A stretch of DNA of 64,000 nucleotides from Photorhabdus cinerea (lineage in GTDB: Bacteria > Pseudomonadota > Gammaproteobacteria > Enterobacterales > Enterobacteriaceae): assembly GCF_011189575.1 (NCBI RefSeq), contig NZ_PUJW01000003.1:198144-262143 (forward strand). The letters run 5' to 3'. The position numbers and the translations under genes are program-made. Below the pieces are notes generated by a model. The model was not told the DNA's origin and ran no database searches. It saw nothing but the letters and a program-made list of their open reading frames with translations. Below are positions 1-8,643 of the stretch, one piece after another; within the stretch, counting starts at the first letter, position 1; every line of letters starts with the position of its first letter.

Positions 1-1
1 C

Positions 2-1915
2 TATGCTGGTGATGACAAGCTCTATGTACCCGTGTCTTCACTGCATCTGATTAGTCGCTACGCAGGTGGTGCAGATGAAAATGCCCCGTTACATAAATTG
101 GGTGGAGAGACATGGAGCAAAGCCCGCCAGAAAGCAGCTGAAAAAGTACGTGATGTCGCCGCCGAACTGCTCGATATTTATGCTCACCGTGCCGTAAAAC
201 CAGGATTTGCATTTAAACATGATCAGGAACAATACCAATTATTCTGCCAAAGCTTCCCATTTGAAACTACGCCAGATCAAGAACAGACTATCAACGCCGT
301 TCTAAATGATATGCGTCAGCCAGTGGCAATGGATCGCCTAATTTGCGGTGATGTGGGATTTGGTAAAACTGAAGTTGCTATGCGCTCCGCATTTCTGGCC
401 GTCCATAATGATAAACAAGTGGCTGTACTGGTTCCGACAACGCTTCTGGCCCAGCAACATTTTGACAATTTCCGTGACCGTTTTGCTAATTGGCCTATAC
501 GTATTGAGATGATATCCCGCTTTCGCAGCGCAAAAGAGCAACAGCAAGTGGTTGAAATGGCAGCCGCTGGTAAAGTAGATATTATCATCGGTACTCATAA
601 ATTGCTGCAAAGTAACCTACGCTGGAAAGATCTTGGTTTGTTAATTGTCGATGAGGAGCACCGGTTTGGTGTACGTCACAAAGAGCAGATTAAAGCCATG
701 CGTGCGGACGTCGACATTCTGACACTTACCGCAACCCCCATTCCGCGAACGCTCAATATGGCAATGAGTAGCATGCGGGATCTATCAATCATTTCAACAC
801 CTCCCGCTCGCCGTCTGGCAGTCAAAACATTCGTCCGTGAATATGACAGCCTGGTCGTTCGAGAGGCAATACTGCGTGAAATCTTGCGCGGTGGTCAAGT
901 TTACTATCTTTACAATGATGTTGAGAATATTGAGAAAGCCAAACTACGTCTTGAAGAGTTGGTACCAGAAGCACGGATCGCCATTGGCCATGGGCAGATG
1001 CGTGAACGAGATTTAGAACGGGTGATGACCGATTTCCATCATCAACGATTTAATGTTCTGATCTGTACTACGATTATTGAGACTGGCATTGATATTCCAA
1101 GTGCCAATACTATCATTATTGAACGTGCTGACCATTTCGGCCTTGCTCAATTGCATCAACTGCGTGGACGTGTTGGACGTTCTCATCATCAGGCTTACGC
1201 TTATCTTTTGACTCCACATCCGAAAGCAATGACAACCGATGCCCATAAACGTCTGGAAGCAATCGCTTCGCTTGAGGATTTAGGTGCAGGTTTTGCACTA
1301 GCCACTCATGACCTTGAAATCCGTGGAGCCGGGGAACTACTTGGTGAAGAACAAAGCGGCCAGATGACAACCATTGGCTTCACACTCTATATGGAACTAT
1401 TGGAAAGCGCTGTCGATTCACTAAAAGCGGGTCGTGAACCTTCACTTGAAGATTTAACAAATAGCCAGACTGATGTTGAATTACGCATGCCTGTCTTGTT
1501 ACCTGATGATTATATTCCTGATGTTAATATGCGCTTGTCTTTCTACAAACGGATTGCCAGTGCCAGAGACAAACCAGAATTGGCAGAATTAAAAGTTGAA
1601 TTGATAGACCGATTTGGCACATTGCCTGATTCAGGACGCCATTTATTACAATCAGCCACAATTCGCCTGTCAGCTCAGAAATTAGGTATTAAGCGAATAG
1701 AAGCCCATGAGAAAGGAGGATTCATCGAGTTTAGTGAGAAAAATAAAGTTGATCCAACTTATCTGATTAATCTATTACAAAAACAGCCTGAAATTTATCG
1801 ACTGGATGGCCCAACAAAACTGAAATTCATTACTGACCTGAACGAAAGGACATCGCGTCTGGAATTTATCCAGCAGTTACTAAGTACTTTTGAACAGCAT
1901 CAGTGCAACTCCTAA
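2..1915 (+). CDS. mfd: Transcription-repair coupling factor Mfd, 3' part (5' end outside window)
   Basis: Mfd is a DNA translocase that pushes stalled RNA polymerase off DNA lesions and recruits UvrA. The open frame runs in from the window edge at base 2, so only the C-terminal ~637 residues are present (E. coli Mfd is 1148 residues). Visible: Walker A GDVGFGKTE, DEEHRFG box, LTATPIPRTL motif, helicase motifs with TTIIETGIDIP and QLRGRVGRS, then the C-terminal regulatory domain. Agreement with the E. coli protein is very high through the motor domains and weaker in the last ~100 residues. The first in-frame ATG inside the window is not the start. The locus differs from E. coli: the next genes are isnA-isnB. 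Confidence 0.97.
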   Translation, partial: YAGDDKLYVPVSSLHLISRYAGGADENAPLHKLGGETWSKARQKAAEKVRDVAAELLDIYAHRAVKPGFAFKHDQEQYQLFCQSFPFETTPDQEQTINAVLNDMRQPVAMDRLICGDVGFGKTEVAMRSAFLAVHNDKQVAVLVPTTLLAQQHFDNFRDRFANWPIRIEMISRFRSAKEQQQVVEMAAAGKVDIIIGTHKLLQSNLRWKDLGLLIVDEEHRFGVRHKEQIKAMRADVDILTLTATPIPRTLNMAMSSMRDLSIISTPPARRLAVKTFVREYDSLVVREAILREILRGGQVYYLYNDVENIEKAKLRLEELVPEARIAIGHGQMRERDLERVMTDFHHQRFNVLICTTIIETGIDIPSANTIIIERADHFGLAQLHQLRGRVGRSHHQAYAYLLTPHPKAMTTDAHKRLEAIASLEDLGAGFALATHDLEIRGAGELLGEEQSGQMTTIGFTLYMELLESAVDSLKAGREPSLEDLTNSQTDVELRMPVLLPDDYIPDVNMRLSFYKRIASARDKPELAELKVELIDRFGTLPDSGRHLLQSATIRLSAQKLGIKRIEAHEKGGFIEFSEKNKVDPTYLINLLQKQPEIYRLDGPTKLKFITDLNERTSRLEFIQQLLSTFEQHQCNS

Positions 1916-1924
1916 GTCATTTTT

Positions 1925-1966
1925 CACTTCCCTGTCCGTGATTGATTATCAATCTGTGGGGAAGTG
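1925..1966 (+). terminator. Hairpin after mfd, possible terminator
   Basis: An 8-bp outer stem (1925-1932 with 1959-1966) and a 5-bp inner stem (1940-1944 with 1950-1954) lie 10 bases after the mfd stop. The following sequence has no clear U-tract, so termination is uncertain. Confidence 0.4.
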
Positions 1967-1992
1967 TTGCAATTCGCCTTGCGAAACTAAAC

Positions 1993-2074
1993 TATACCCA
2001 ATAGATTTCAAATTACAGCACGGCGGTAAGTGAAAGCAGCCAACAAAGCAGCAACTTGAAAGATAACGGGTATA
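1993..2074. repeat. ERIC element, internally deleted copy (82 bp)
   Basis: It begins TATACCC and ends GGGTATA like the two full ERICs of this window (36951-37077 and 39390-39516, both 127 bp). It aligns to the reverse complement of those copies except that 45 bp of the centre are missing. The missing piece lies between two short direct repeats (AAGTGAA) of the full copy, and one AAGTGAA remains. Confidence 0.85.
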
Positions 2075-2592
2075 GTCATGTTCGTAATAGCGACCCGTAT
2101 TATCAATCCTATTTAACAATAGGCCACTTTAATTTGCATTACTCTATCCTGTTATAATCATTATTTTTACTTATGCATAAGCAACATTGTATAACCCAAG
2201 ATAATAACTAGAAAAAAGAAGTTCCTTAACCTCATTATTTAAGCGCAATTTTAATAAAATACCGATATAAGACCGTTCAACAATTTCATCCCACAGACAT
2301 CAATTCAGCTTAAGTTGCCATTCGATTAAAGTGATCGTACCAGTTATTTAATATGCTAATAATATTGCGAAACTGTGCCCTATTGTAACAATCAATCAAA
2401 TATATTGAGTAATTATAAAAATCATATTCAAACATATTGTTTATTAAAAAATAAATTATTATATATTCCTAAATATTATATTATCTTTTAATTGCATTAT
2501 CTTACACTTCGTCTATACCAATTAGTTAAACCGCTATTTATCTATTAAGAAAAAATAATAGATATTTATAACAAATATGAGAAATAGTCATT
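2075..2592. other. Non-coding AT-rich region upstream of isnA
   Basis: About 520 bases with no credible ORF and very high AT content, especially 2390-2590. It must hold the isnA promoter, but I cannot single out one -35/-10 pair. The ribosome binding site before isnA is weak (GAGAAATAG). Confidence 0.5.
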
Positions 2593-3570
2593 ATGCAAAG
2601 TGTTACTGATAATAATATTACTTCCGATAATATTTCCTCTAAAAATATCTCAATGCAAATTCTGCATGAATTATTGCAATACCGCCGACACCTAACCGAT
2701 TCAGGAAGAGATTTAGCTCAAGAAGAAGAGAGCATTAAGAGTGTACAGTTACCCCGAATTGAATATTTTATCAGAAATAAAGAACCTATAGAATTTATTT
2801 TACCCGCGTTCCCAACCAAATCGCCAAACAAAAATAAAGTACTTGGTACCGCTCCCGATATGGCAGAACGCTTATCTTTGAGTTTTCTTAATTCTCTATG
2901 CCAGCGTATCCAGCTTTATTATCCTCCTGGCGCACGCATTATCATTTGTTCAGACGGACATGTTTTCGGTGATCTAATTCATGTCAAAGACGAAGTTATC
3001 AGCCAATATCATGAAGATATTAAACAATTACTCCATGAAATGGGCGCTATAAACTTAGGTACATTTAATCTCAACGATGATAAGGGACTCTGCGAGCATA
3101 GCGATAATTTTAACTTACAGAGAGATATGCTAGTAAAACATTACGCCCGATCTGAAGAATCCATCAAAGATGAATTGTTACAAAATAATGATGGATTGCA
3201 ATTGTATCGTGCAGTCACCCGCTTTTTATATGAAGACAGCTTATTACCTGGTTATACCGGATCAAACAATGCCCTGCAAAAAGATGCCAAACAAAGAGCT
3301 ATCGGTGTTATTCAACGAAGCTGGGCATGGGGAAGTTTATTAGATACCCATTTCCCAAAAGCCATACGTCTGTCTATTCATCCTCAACCAGCAGACAGTA
3401 TTAAATTCGGTATTCATATGATGCCAACTAGGGATGACTGGTTAACCCCTTGGCATGGTGTCGCAGCCAATGTAAATGGGCAATTTATACTTATGAAACA
3501 CAAAGAAGTTCAGATGATGGGCGGGAAATTAGTCAATATTCATGGAAAACCCAGCCACTATGTAATTTAA
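2593..3570 (+). CDS. isnA: Isonitrile synthase IsnA (PvcA/Dit1 family)
   Basis: 325 residues of the PvcA/IsnA family, which converts the amino group of tyrosine (or tryptophan) into an isonitrile using ribulose-5-phosphate. The recognisable family segment is around residues 70-135 (FPTKSPNKNKVLG, MAERLSLSFL, YPPGARIIICSDGHVF). isnB follows after 9 bases, the standard isnA-isnB pair. In Photorhabdus and Xenorhabdus this pair makes the aglycone of rhabduscin, a phenoloxidase inhibitor. No glycosyltransferase is linked here. The substrate is inferred from the genus, not from residues I can check. Confidence 0.88.
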   Translation: MQSVTDNNITSDNISSKNISMQILHELLQYRRHLTDSGRDLAQEEESIKSVQLPRIEYFIRNKEPIEFILPAFPTKSPNKNKVLGTAPDMAERLSLSFLNSLCQRIQLYYPPGARIIICSDGHVFGDLIHVKDEVISQYHEDIKQLLHEMGAINLGTFNLNDDKGLCEHSDNFNLQRDMLVKHYARSEESIKDELLQNNDGLQLYRAVTRFLYEDSLLPGYTGSNNALQKDAKQRAIGVIQRSWAWGSLLDTHFPKAIRLSIHPQPADSIKFGIHMMPTRDDWLTPWHGVAANVNGQFILMKHKEVQMMGGKLVNIHGKPSHYVI

Positions 3571-3579
3571 AGGAAAAAG

Positions 3580-4428
3580 ATGATGACAGAATTAAATAAA
3601 TTTCAGACAGAAGAGATCATACCTTTTGGTCTAAAAATCACACCACAATATTCCGATCAACATATTGATACGCTATCAGTGGAACAACTGAGAGAACTGA
3701 CTAAAAAACACAATCTGCTTATATTACGTGGTTTCAAATCTAACTTATCCGATCACGAAAAATACGAAGAATATGCCCGTAGTTGGGGAGAAATAATGAT
3801 GTGGCCATTTGGTGCCATCTTAGATGTCCGTGAACACCAAGATGCTACCGACCATGTCTTTGATAACACCTATATGCCACTTCACTGGGATGGCATGTAT
3901 AAACCGACAATTCCCGAATTTATTATGTTCCATTGTGCCCACGCACCTGAAAGTGACCAAGGAGGTAGGACAACCTTTGTCAATACCCGTCGTGTTATTG
4001 CTAATGCTACCCAGCAGCAATTAGAACAATGGAAAAATATATCTGTTACTTATCGTATTAATAAAGTCACTCATTATGGTGGAGAAGTTCATTCTCCTCT
4101 ATTAGAAGAACACCCGGACGGAAACGGATTCGTTATTAGATATAATGAACCAGCAATAGATGGTGAAAAATTCCTTAATAAACATGCTATTGAATACCAT
4201 AATATCAGCGCCGATCAGGTAGACGAATTCCAGCAAGATTTTATAAATATACTGTACGACAAGCGCCACTTATACGCTCATGCCTGGCAAAAAGGTGATC
4301 TCGTGATTGTGGATAATTTCTCTCTATTGCATGGACGTGAAGGTTTTACTTCCAAATCAGAACGGCATTTACAGAGAATCCACATTCAATCTGATCCGGT
4401 CTTTAATAATCAGGCGTTAAGATCATAA
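3580..4428 (+). CDS. isnB: Fe(II)/2-oxoglutarate dioxygenase IsnB (TauD/PvcB family)
   Basis: 282 residues of the TauD/TfdA fold. The metal triad is visible: H102-x-D104 in LHWDGMY and distal H251 in LLHGREGF; R266 is the likely 2-oxoglutarate-binding arginine. In PvcB/IsnB enzymes it acts on the isonitrile acid from IsnA, giving the vinyl isonitrile by oxidative decarboxylation. The start is the first of two ATGs, preceded by AGGAAAAAG. It follows isnA by 9 bases, so the two are one transcript. Confidence 0.9.
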   Translation: MMTELNKFQTEEIIPFGLKITPQYSDQHIDTLSVEQLRELTKKHNLLILRGFKSNLSDHEKYEEYARSWGEIMMWPFGAILDVREHQDATDHVFDNTYMPLHWDGMYKPTIPEFIMFHCAHAPESDQGGRTTFVNTRRVIANATQQQLEQWKNISVTYRINKVTHYGGEVHSPLLEEHPDGNGFVIRYNEPAIDGEKFLNKHAIEYHNISADQVDEFQQDFINILYDKRHLYAHAWQKGDLVIVDNFSLLHGREGFTSKSERHLQRIHIQSDPVFNNQALRS

Positions 4429-4551
4429 TATTCTTATACAGACGAAAAACTGGAAAAATTATTACTTTGACTCCCAACTCCCATTGTAGTACGCTGACCC
4501 TTTATGTCTGCAATATAATACCAGCTAAAATAAATTTACCGGGAGTCAATA

Positions 4552-4980
4552 ATGATCCGCCCTTTTAACACACAGGATATGGATTCTATTCTGCACATCT
4601 GGCTATCAGCATCATTGATTGCCCACAAATTCATTGATGCTGATTTCTGGAAAAGCAAAGTAGATGATATGCGCGATATTTATCTTCCATTATCAGAAAA
4701 TTATGTGTATGAAAAGCAAGGTTCTGTAATAGGTTTTTTCAGCCTATATGAAAATTGTATTGCTGCGATCTTTGTTGCACCATTAGAGCAAGGAAAAGGT
4801 ATCGGTAAACAACTTATCAACTTTGCAAAAAATCTACGGAATAAACTGGAATTAGAGGTTTATTGCCAAAATACAAACTCCATCAATTTCTATCTTAACT
4901 GTGGTTTCGCGGAAAAAGAAAAAATAATAGATAAAAATACAGGTTACCCTGCGCTATTAATGGAATATATTAGAACCTGA
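4552..4980 (+). CDS. GNAT family N-acetyltransferase (YiaC/YjaB-like)
   Basis: 142 residues. The acetyl-CoA pyrophosphate-binding motif QGKGIGKQL is at about residues 84-92, and the C-terminal half (EVYCQNTNSINFYLNCGF) is typical GNAT. Overall it resembles E. coli YiaC and YjaB, which are protein or small-molecule acetyltransferases. A good ribosome binding site (GGGAG) precedes the ATG. It is 123 bases after isnB on the same strand. Rhabduscin carries an N-acetylated amino sugar, so a link with isnAB is conceivable, but the resemblance to the general family makes an unrelated role as likely. Confidence 0.85.
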   Translation: MIRPFNTQDMDSILHIWLSASLIAHKFIDADFWKSKVDDMRDIYLPLSENYVYEKQGSVIGFFSLYENCIAAIFVAPLEQGKGIGKQLINFAKNLRNKLELEVYCQNTNSINFYLNCGFAEKEKIIDKNTGYPALLMEYIRT

Positions 4981-5185
4981 CCTTTTCAATCAGACCCCTT
5001 ATTCTAATCTTAGAAAATAAAAAATTCATTTCCCAATAGATTATAAATTTATTTATAAATCACACTCAGTAATAATCAATATAGATAGCCCAATCGCTCT
5101 CTATGGACTGAGAAATAATAGTAATTTTAAATACCAAGTTATAGTTATACTAAGGAGGCGATTAACAATAAAGAGGAAAATAACA

Positions 5186-6859
5186 ATGTCTATATCTCTT
5201 GAATATTTTAGATCTGCAAAGTTTGACGGAAATCTATATCTAAAATGTCATGGTAAAATAGGTAAAGATACAGAAACAAAACATACATTAACCAATTTAA
5301 CCACAAAAGAAATATATGAACATTATAGTGAAAACAATCAACTCTCCTGTTTCACTTCGCTTAAACCCGCAAATTATATAATAGAAACCACTATCATTAA
5401 AGATGGTAAAACTATTAAAAACCTACCACCAAAAAACATAGAAATAAAAGAATCAGACTTGCTATTTGATATAGAAAAAGAAATAGATGAAATAAATAAA
5501 AATGCAAGTAATGATATTAACATTAACCCTATCCCTCCGGAACAAACCACATTTGAATATAGAACTATCTCTCTAAAAGGAAACAATTACATTCCAAATG
5601 ACAATTTAAAATACAAGCTTGAAATCATGTTTTCTCCTGATGGATTAAAAAGACTTGAAATCGAAAGAAATAATTTATTACCTGTTTTTAATTCACTTAA
5701 ACACACAATAGAGATAGAACCTGTTTTTAATCAAGAAGATTTAGATAAGAAAACCTGGAAAACTCAAGAATTCAGTAAATTAGCTCACCTTTACAAAATA
5801 GACTCTAATATTAATCATTCTGATTTAGTCAAGTTAACCAATGAACTGGAAAAACTAGATTATGTCGAATTTTGCTCCCTTACTCCTATTTTGAAAGATC
5901 TACCGCCACCGCCTTTACTTCTGTCCAAAGAAGAAGTAGTAATTCCTGAATCTGATATTCATATCACTACACCTGATTTTTCACATCTACAGGGATATTT
6001 AGACGAACACAATGGCATGAATATCAGAAACGCCTGGGCTGAAGGTTATAAAGGTCAAGGTATCACTATACACCACCTTGATTTTGGTGTTTACAGAAAC
6101 CATGAAGATTTAGTTGGTAATATTACGGTTATCAACAGCCGTCCAGAAACACAAGATTGTAATCACGGCACAGCATCCACCGGCTGTATTGCCGCAAAGG
6201 ATAATAAATTCGGTGTAACTGGTATTGCTCACGAATGTCAATTCCGTTTTTATGACGTCGATGATTTTGATAAAATAATATATAGCTTTTCACCAGGAGA
6301 TATTATTAGTTTAGATGTTCAAATTTCAGTAAATTATAGATATTATCCTTTTACCTACATCAAATCTTATTGGCAAAAAATAAAAAGTTGTGCTGATGCT
6401 GGGGCAATCATTATTTTCGCCTCTGGTAATAGCGGTCTTAATTTAGCCTATGACTTCACATTCCCTAACTATGGCGATCCTGGCGGTATTATGATCGGTG
6501 CCTGTACATCAATTAATGGACACAGGTTAGGCTTTTCCAATCATAATCTCCATACTAGTTTAAATTCCTGGGGTGAGAATGTTACAACAACTGGATATTC
6601 GGACTTACAAAAACTACCAGGAAATAATAGGAACTATACTCATAGTTATAATGGGACATCCAGTGCAACACCTTTAGTTTCAGGTGCATTAGCACTCATT
6701 CAGTCTTATGCAAAGTCAAAATATCATAAATATCTTAATTGCTATCAAATAGCGACATTGGTTAAAAACAGTGGTTTTACAATAGGAGAAATACAGGGAA
6801 TTGGTTCGCGTCCGAATGTCGCAAATGCTTTCAAACTAATGGATCGTCTATTTTCTTAA
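5186..6859 (+). CDS. Subtilisin-like serine protease (peptidase family S8)
   Basis: 557 residues. The C-terminal half, from about residue 290, is a subtilase: catalytic Asp299 (HLDFGVY), His327 (NHGTAS), oxyanion Asn415 (ASGNSG) and Ser492 (NGTSSATP), all in the usual order. The first ~260 residues are a lysine/glutamate/asparagine-rich domain I do not recognise, followed by a proline run (LPPPPLLL, ~239-246). I see no signal peptide or membrane segment, so export would need another route. Codon use is AT-rich, as in isnAB. A ribosome binding site (AGAGGAAAA) supports the start. It is a single-gene unit ended by a strong hairpin. Target unknown. Confidence 0.88.
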   Translation: MSISLEYFRSAKFDGNLYLKCHGKIGKDTETKHTLTNLTTKEIYEHYSENNQLSCFTSLKPANYIIETTIIKDGKTIKNLPPKNIEIKESDLLFDIEKEIDEINKNASNDININPIPPEQTTFEYRTISLKGNNYIPNDNLKYKLEIMFSPDGLKRLEIERNNLLPVFNSLKHTIEIEPVFNQEDLDKKTWKTQEFSKLAHLYKIDSNINHSDLVKLTNELEKLDYVEFCSLTPILKDLPPPPLLLSKEEVVIPESDIHITTPDFSHLQGYLDEHNGMNIRNAWAEGYKGQGITIHHLDFGVYRNHEDLVGNITVINSRPETQDCNHGTASTGCIAAKDNKFGVTGIAHECQFRFYDVDDFDKIIYSFSPGDIISLDVQISVNYRYYPFTYIKSYWQKIKSCADAGAIIIFASGNSGLNLAYDFTFPNYGDPGGIMIGACTSINGHRLGFSNHNLHTSLNSWGENVTTTGYSDLQKLPGNNRNYTHSYNGTSSATPLVSGALALIQSYAKSKYHKYLNCYQIATLVKNSGFTIGEIQGIGSRPNVANAFKLMDRLFS

Positions 6860-6898
6860 TTAAGTAAACTATTTCAAGTAAAAAAGTCATACCTTATA

Positions 6899-6927
6899 AA
6901 GGCTACCAGCTAATCGCTGGTAGCCTT
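6899..6927. terminator. Bidirectional hairpin between S8 protease and ndh
   Basis: A perfect 12-bp stem (AAGGCTACCAGC, 6899-6910, with 6916-6927) and a 5-base loop lie between convergent genes. On the minus strand it is followed by TTTATAAGG, so it best fits ndh termination, and it probably also stops the protease transcript. Confidence 0.75.
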
Positions 6928-6940
6928 ATCAACTGAATAA

Positions 6941-8245
6941 TTAATGCAATTTTAATCGTGGACGAATTACGCGGTTAATTCCACCAACCAACATCATCAA
7001 ACCAGTTTTAATATAACCATGTAAAGCTACCTGATGCATACGATATAAAGAAATATAGACCGCTCGCGCCACACGCCCTTCTATCATCATTGAGCCACGC
7101 ATCAGATTGCCCATCAGACTGCCAACCGTACTGAATTTAGATAATGAAACCAAAGAACCATGATCTTTATAAACATACTCTTTTAACGGCTTGTCATTCA
7201 GCAACGCAATAATATTGCTATGACAGCGGCTGGCCATTTGGTGAGCCGCCTGTGCTCTTGGTGGAACAAAACCACCTTCTTTCTTCGAGCATGATGCACA
7301 ATCGCCAATTGCAAAAATATGGTCATCAAGTGTCGTTTGCAACGTTGGCTTCACCACCAGTTGATTAATCCGGTTAGTTTCAAGATCAGCAATATCTTTC
7401 ATAAAATCCGGTGCCTTGATGCCAGCAGCCCACACCATTAGATCAGCTTTAATCAGCTCACCCTCTTTGGTATTCAACCCATACTCATCAGCACTGGTCA
7501 CCATAGTTTTAGTCAATACGTGAACGCCAAGTTTTGTCAGCTCTTGGTGTGCCGCAGCGGAAATGCGGGTTGGCAATGCCGGCAAAATACGCTCTCCAGC
7601 TTCTACTAACGTAACGTTTAGCGCTTCTGAACTAAGCCCCTCAAAACCATAACTATTAAGTTGTTTTACTGCATTATGCAATTCCGCAGACAACTCAACG
7701 CCTGTCGCACCACCACCAACAATTGCAATATTAACCTTATCTTGCTGATTACCGCTTGCAGAATACTTGAGAAACAGATTCAACATTTCATTATGGAAAC
7801 GGTGAGCCTGTTGTGGGTTATCCAGGAAGATACAGTTATCTTTCACACCCTGCGTACCAAAATCATTAGATTTACTGCCCAGGGCCATAACCAGAATGTC
7901 ATAACTCAATTCACGCTCAGGAACCAGTATCTCGTTATATTCATCCCGGATCTCAGCCAAAGAGATCTTTTTGGTATCACGGTGAATATCGGTCAAAGTC
8001 CCTAATTGGAAATTGAAATAGTGGTTACGGGCATGAGCCAGATAACTCAACGCATCAACACCATCGTCCAGTGATCCTGTCGCGACTTCATGTAATAACG
8101 GCTTCCACAAATGGCTTTGGTTACGATCCACCAGCACAATTTCTGCTTTCTTTTTGCGTCCCAGCTTATGCCCCAGACTGGTTGCCAGTTCCAAGCCACC
8201 AGCCCCTCCACCAATGATCACAATTCTCTTCTTTGGTGTTGTCAT
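6941..8245 (-). CDS. ndh: Type II NADH:quinone oxidoreductase
   Basis: 434 residues, the same length as E. coli Ndh. It passes electrons from NADH to quinone without pumping protons and is a peripheral inner-membrane flavoprotein. Two Rossmann motifs are visible: IVIIGGGAGGLELA at the N-terminus (FAD) and IAIVGGGATGVELSAEL near residue 175 (NADH). FAIGDCASC near residue 310 is the second FAD contact. The C-terminal basic amphipathic segment fits membrane association. A 15-bp inverted repeat lies just upstream. The neighbouring ycfP of E. coli is missing between ndh and nagZ. Confidence 0.97.
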   Translation of the reverse strand: MTTPKKRIVIIGGGAGGLELATSLGHKLGRKKKAEIVLVDRNQSHLWKPLLHEVATGSLDDGVDALSYLAHARNHYFNFQLGTLTDIHRDTKKISLAEIRDEYNEILVPERELSYDILVMALGSKSNDFGTQGVKDNCIFLDNPQQAHRFHNEMLNLFLKYSASGNQQDKVNIAIVGGGATGVELSAELHNAVKQLNSYGFEGLSSEALNVTLVEAGERILPALPTRISAAAHQELTKLGVHVLTKTMVTSADEYGLNTKEGELIKADLMVWAAGIKAPDFMKDIADLETNRINQLVVKPTLQTTLDDHIFAIGDCASCSKKEGGFVPPRAQAAHQMASRCHSNIIALLNDKPLKEYVYKDHGSLVSLSKFSTVGSLMGNLMRGSMMIEGRVARAVYISLYRMHQVALHGYIKTGLMMLVGGINRVIRPRLKLH

Positions 8246-8269
8246 GACTACTCCACTAAAATGTAAACA

Positions 8270-8314
8270 AAATGTTATTTAAGGGCATTACTTCAATGAC
8301 CTTAAATAACATTT
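8270..8314 (-). promoter_or_regulatory. Perfect 15-bp inverted repeat in the ndh leader
   Basis: Arms 8270-8284 (AAATGTTATTTAAGG) and 8300-8314 are exact reverse complements around a 15-base loop that can itself pair CATT with AATG. It ends 25 bases before the ndh start codon, so it is either a leader hairpin or a wide operator. In E. coli ndh is under Fnr control, but these arms do not match the Fnr consensus TTGAT-N4-ATCAA. Confidence 0.55.
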
Positions 8315-8643
8315 ATTTTTATATAAATAACTGATGTGATAGTTACAGAATATCACGACTGGTTAGTTGGTCATACCAAAATTGAGTGACAACAAATTCT
8401 TTTGAATAAATAAACATCAATCACAAATATTGTCAATTTATTTTCAGTTGGTTCGGTTCATCTCTCATTTATCTCATTTTCCTATTTACATAGAAAATAA
8501 AATACGATTTAGAAAAAAGCCCTAAAAAACCTGACATTGGAGAAATTATAGGGATGGGGCTTCTAGGATAGAGGCTCTCTACCCTAGCATTAGCCAACTG
8601 TCTCGTTTTGATAAGCAAATGAAGATTTGAAATATTTTTATCA
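8315..8643. other. Intergenic nagZ-ndh, no gene seen
   Basis: No credible ORF. One hairpin is present: 8563-8573 with 8577-8587, an 11-bp stem with one G-U pair when read on the minus strand and a 3-base loop. It has no U-tract. The ndh promoter must lie in this stretch, around 8320-8460. Confidence 0.5.
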
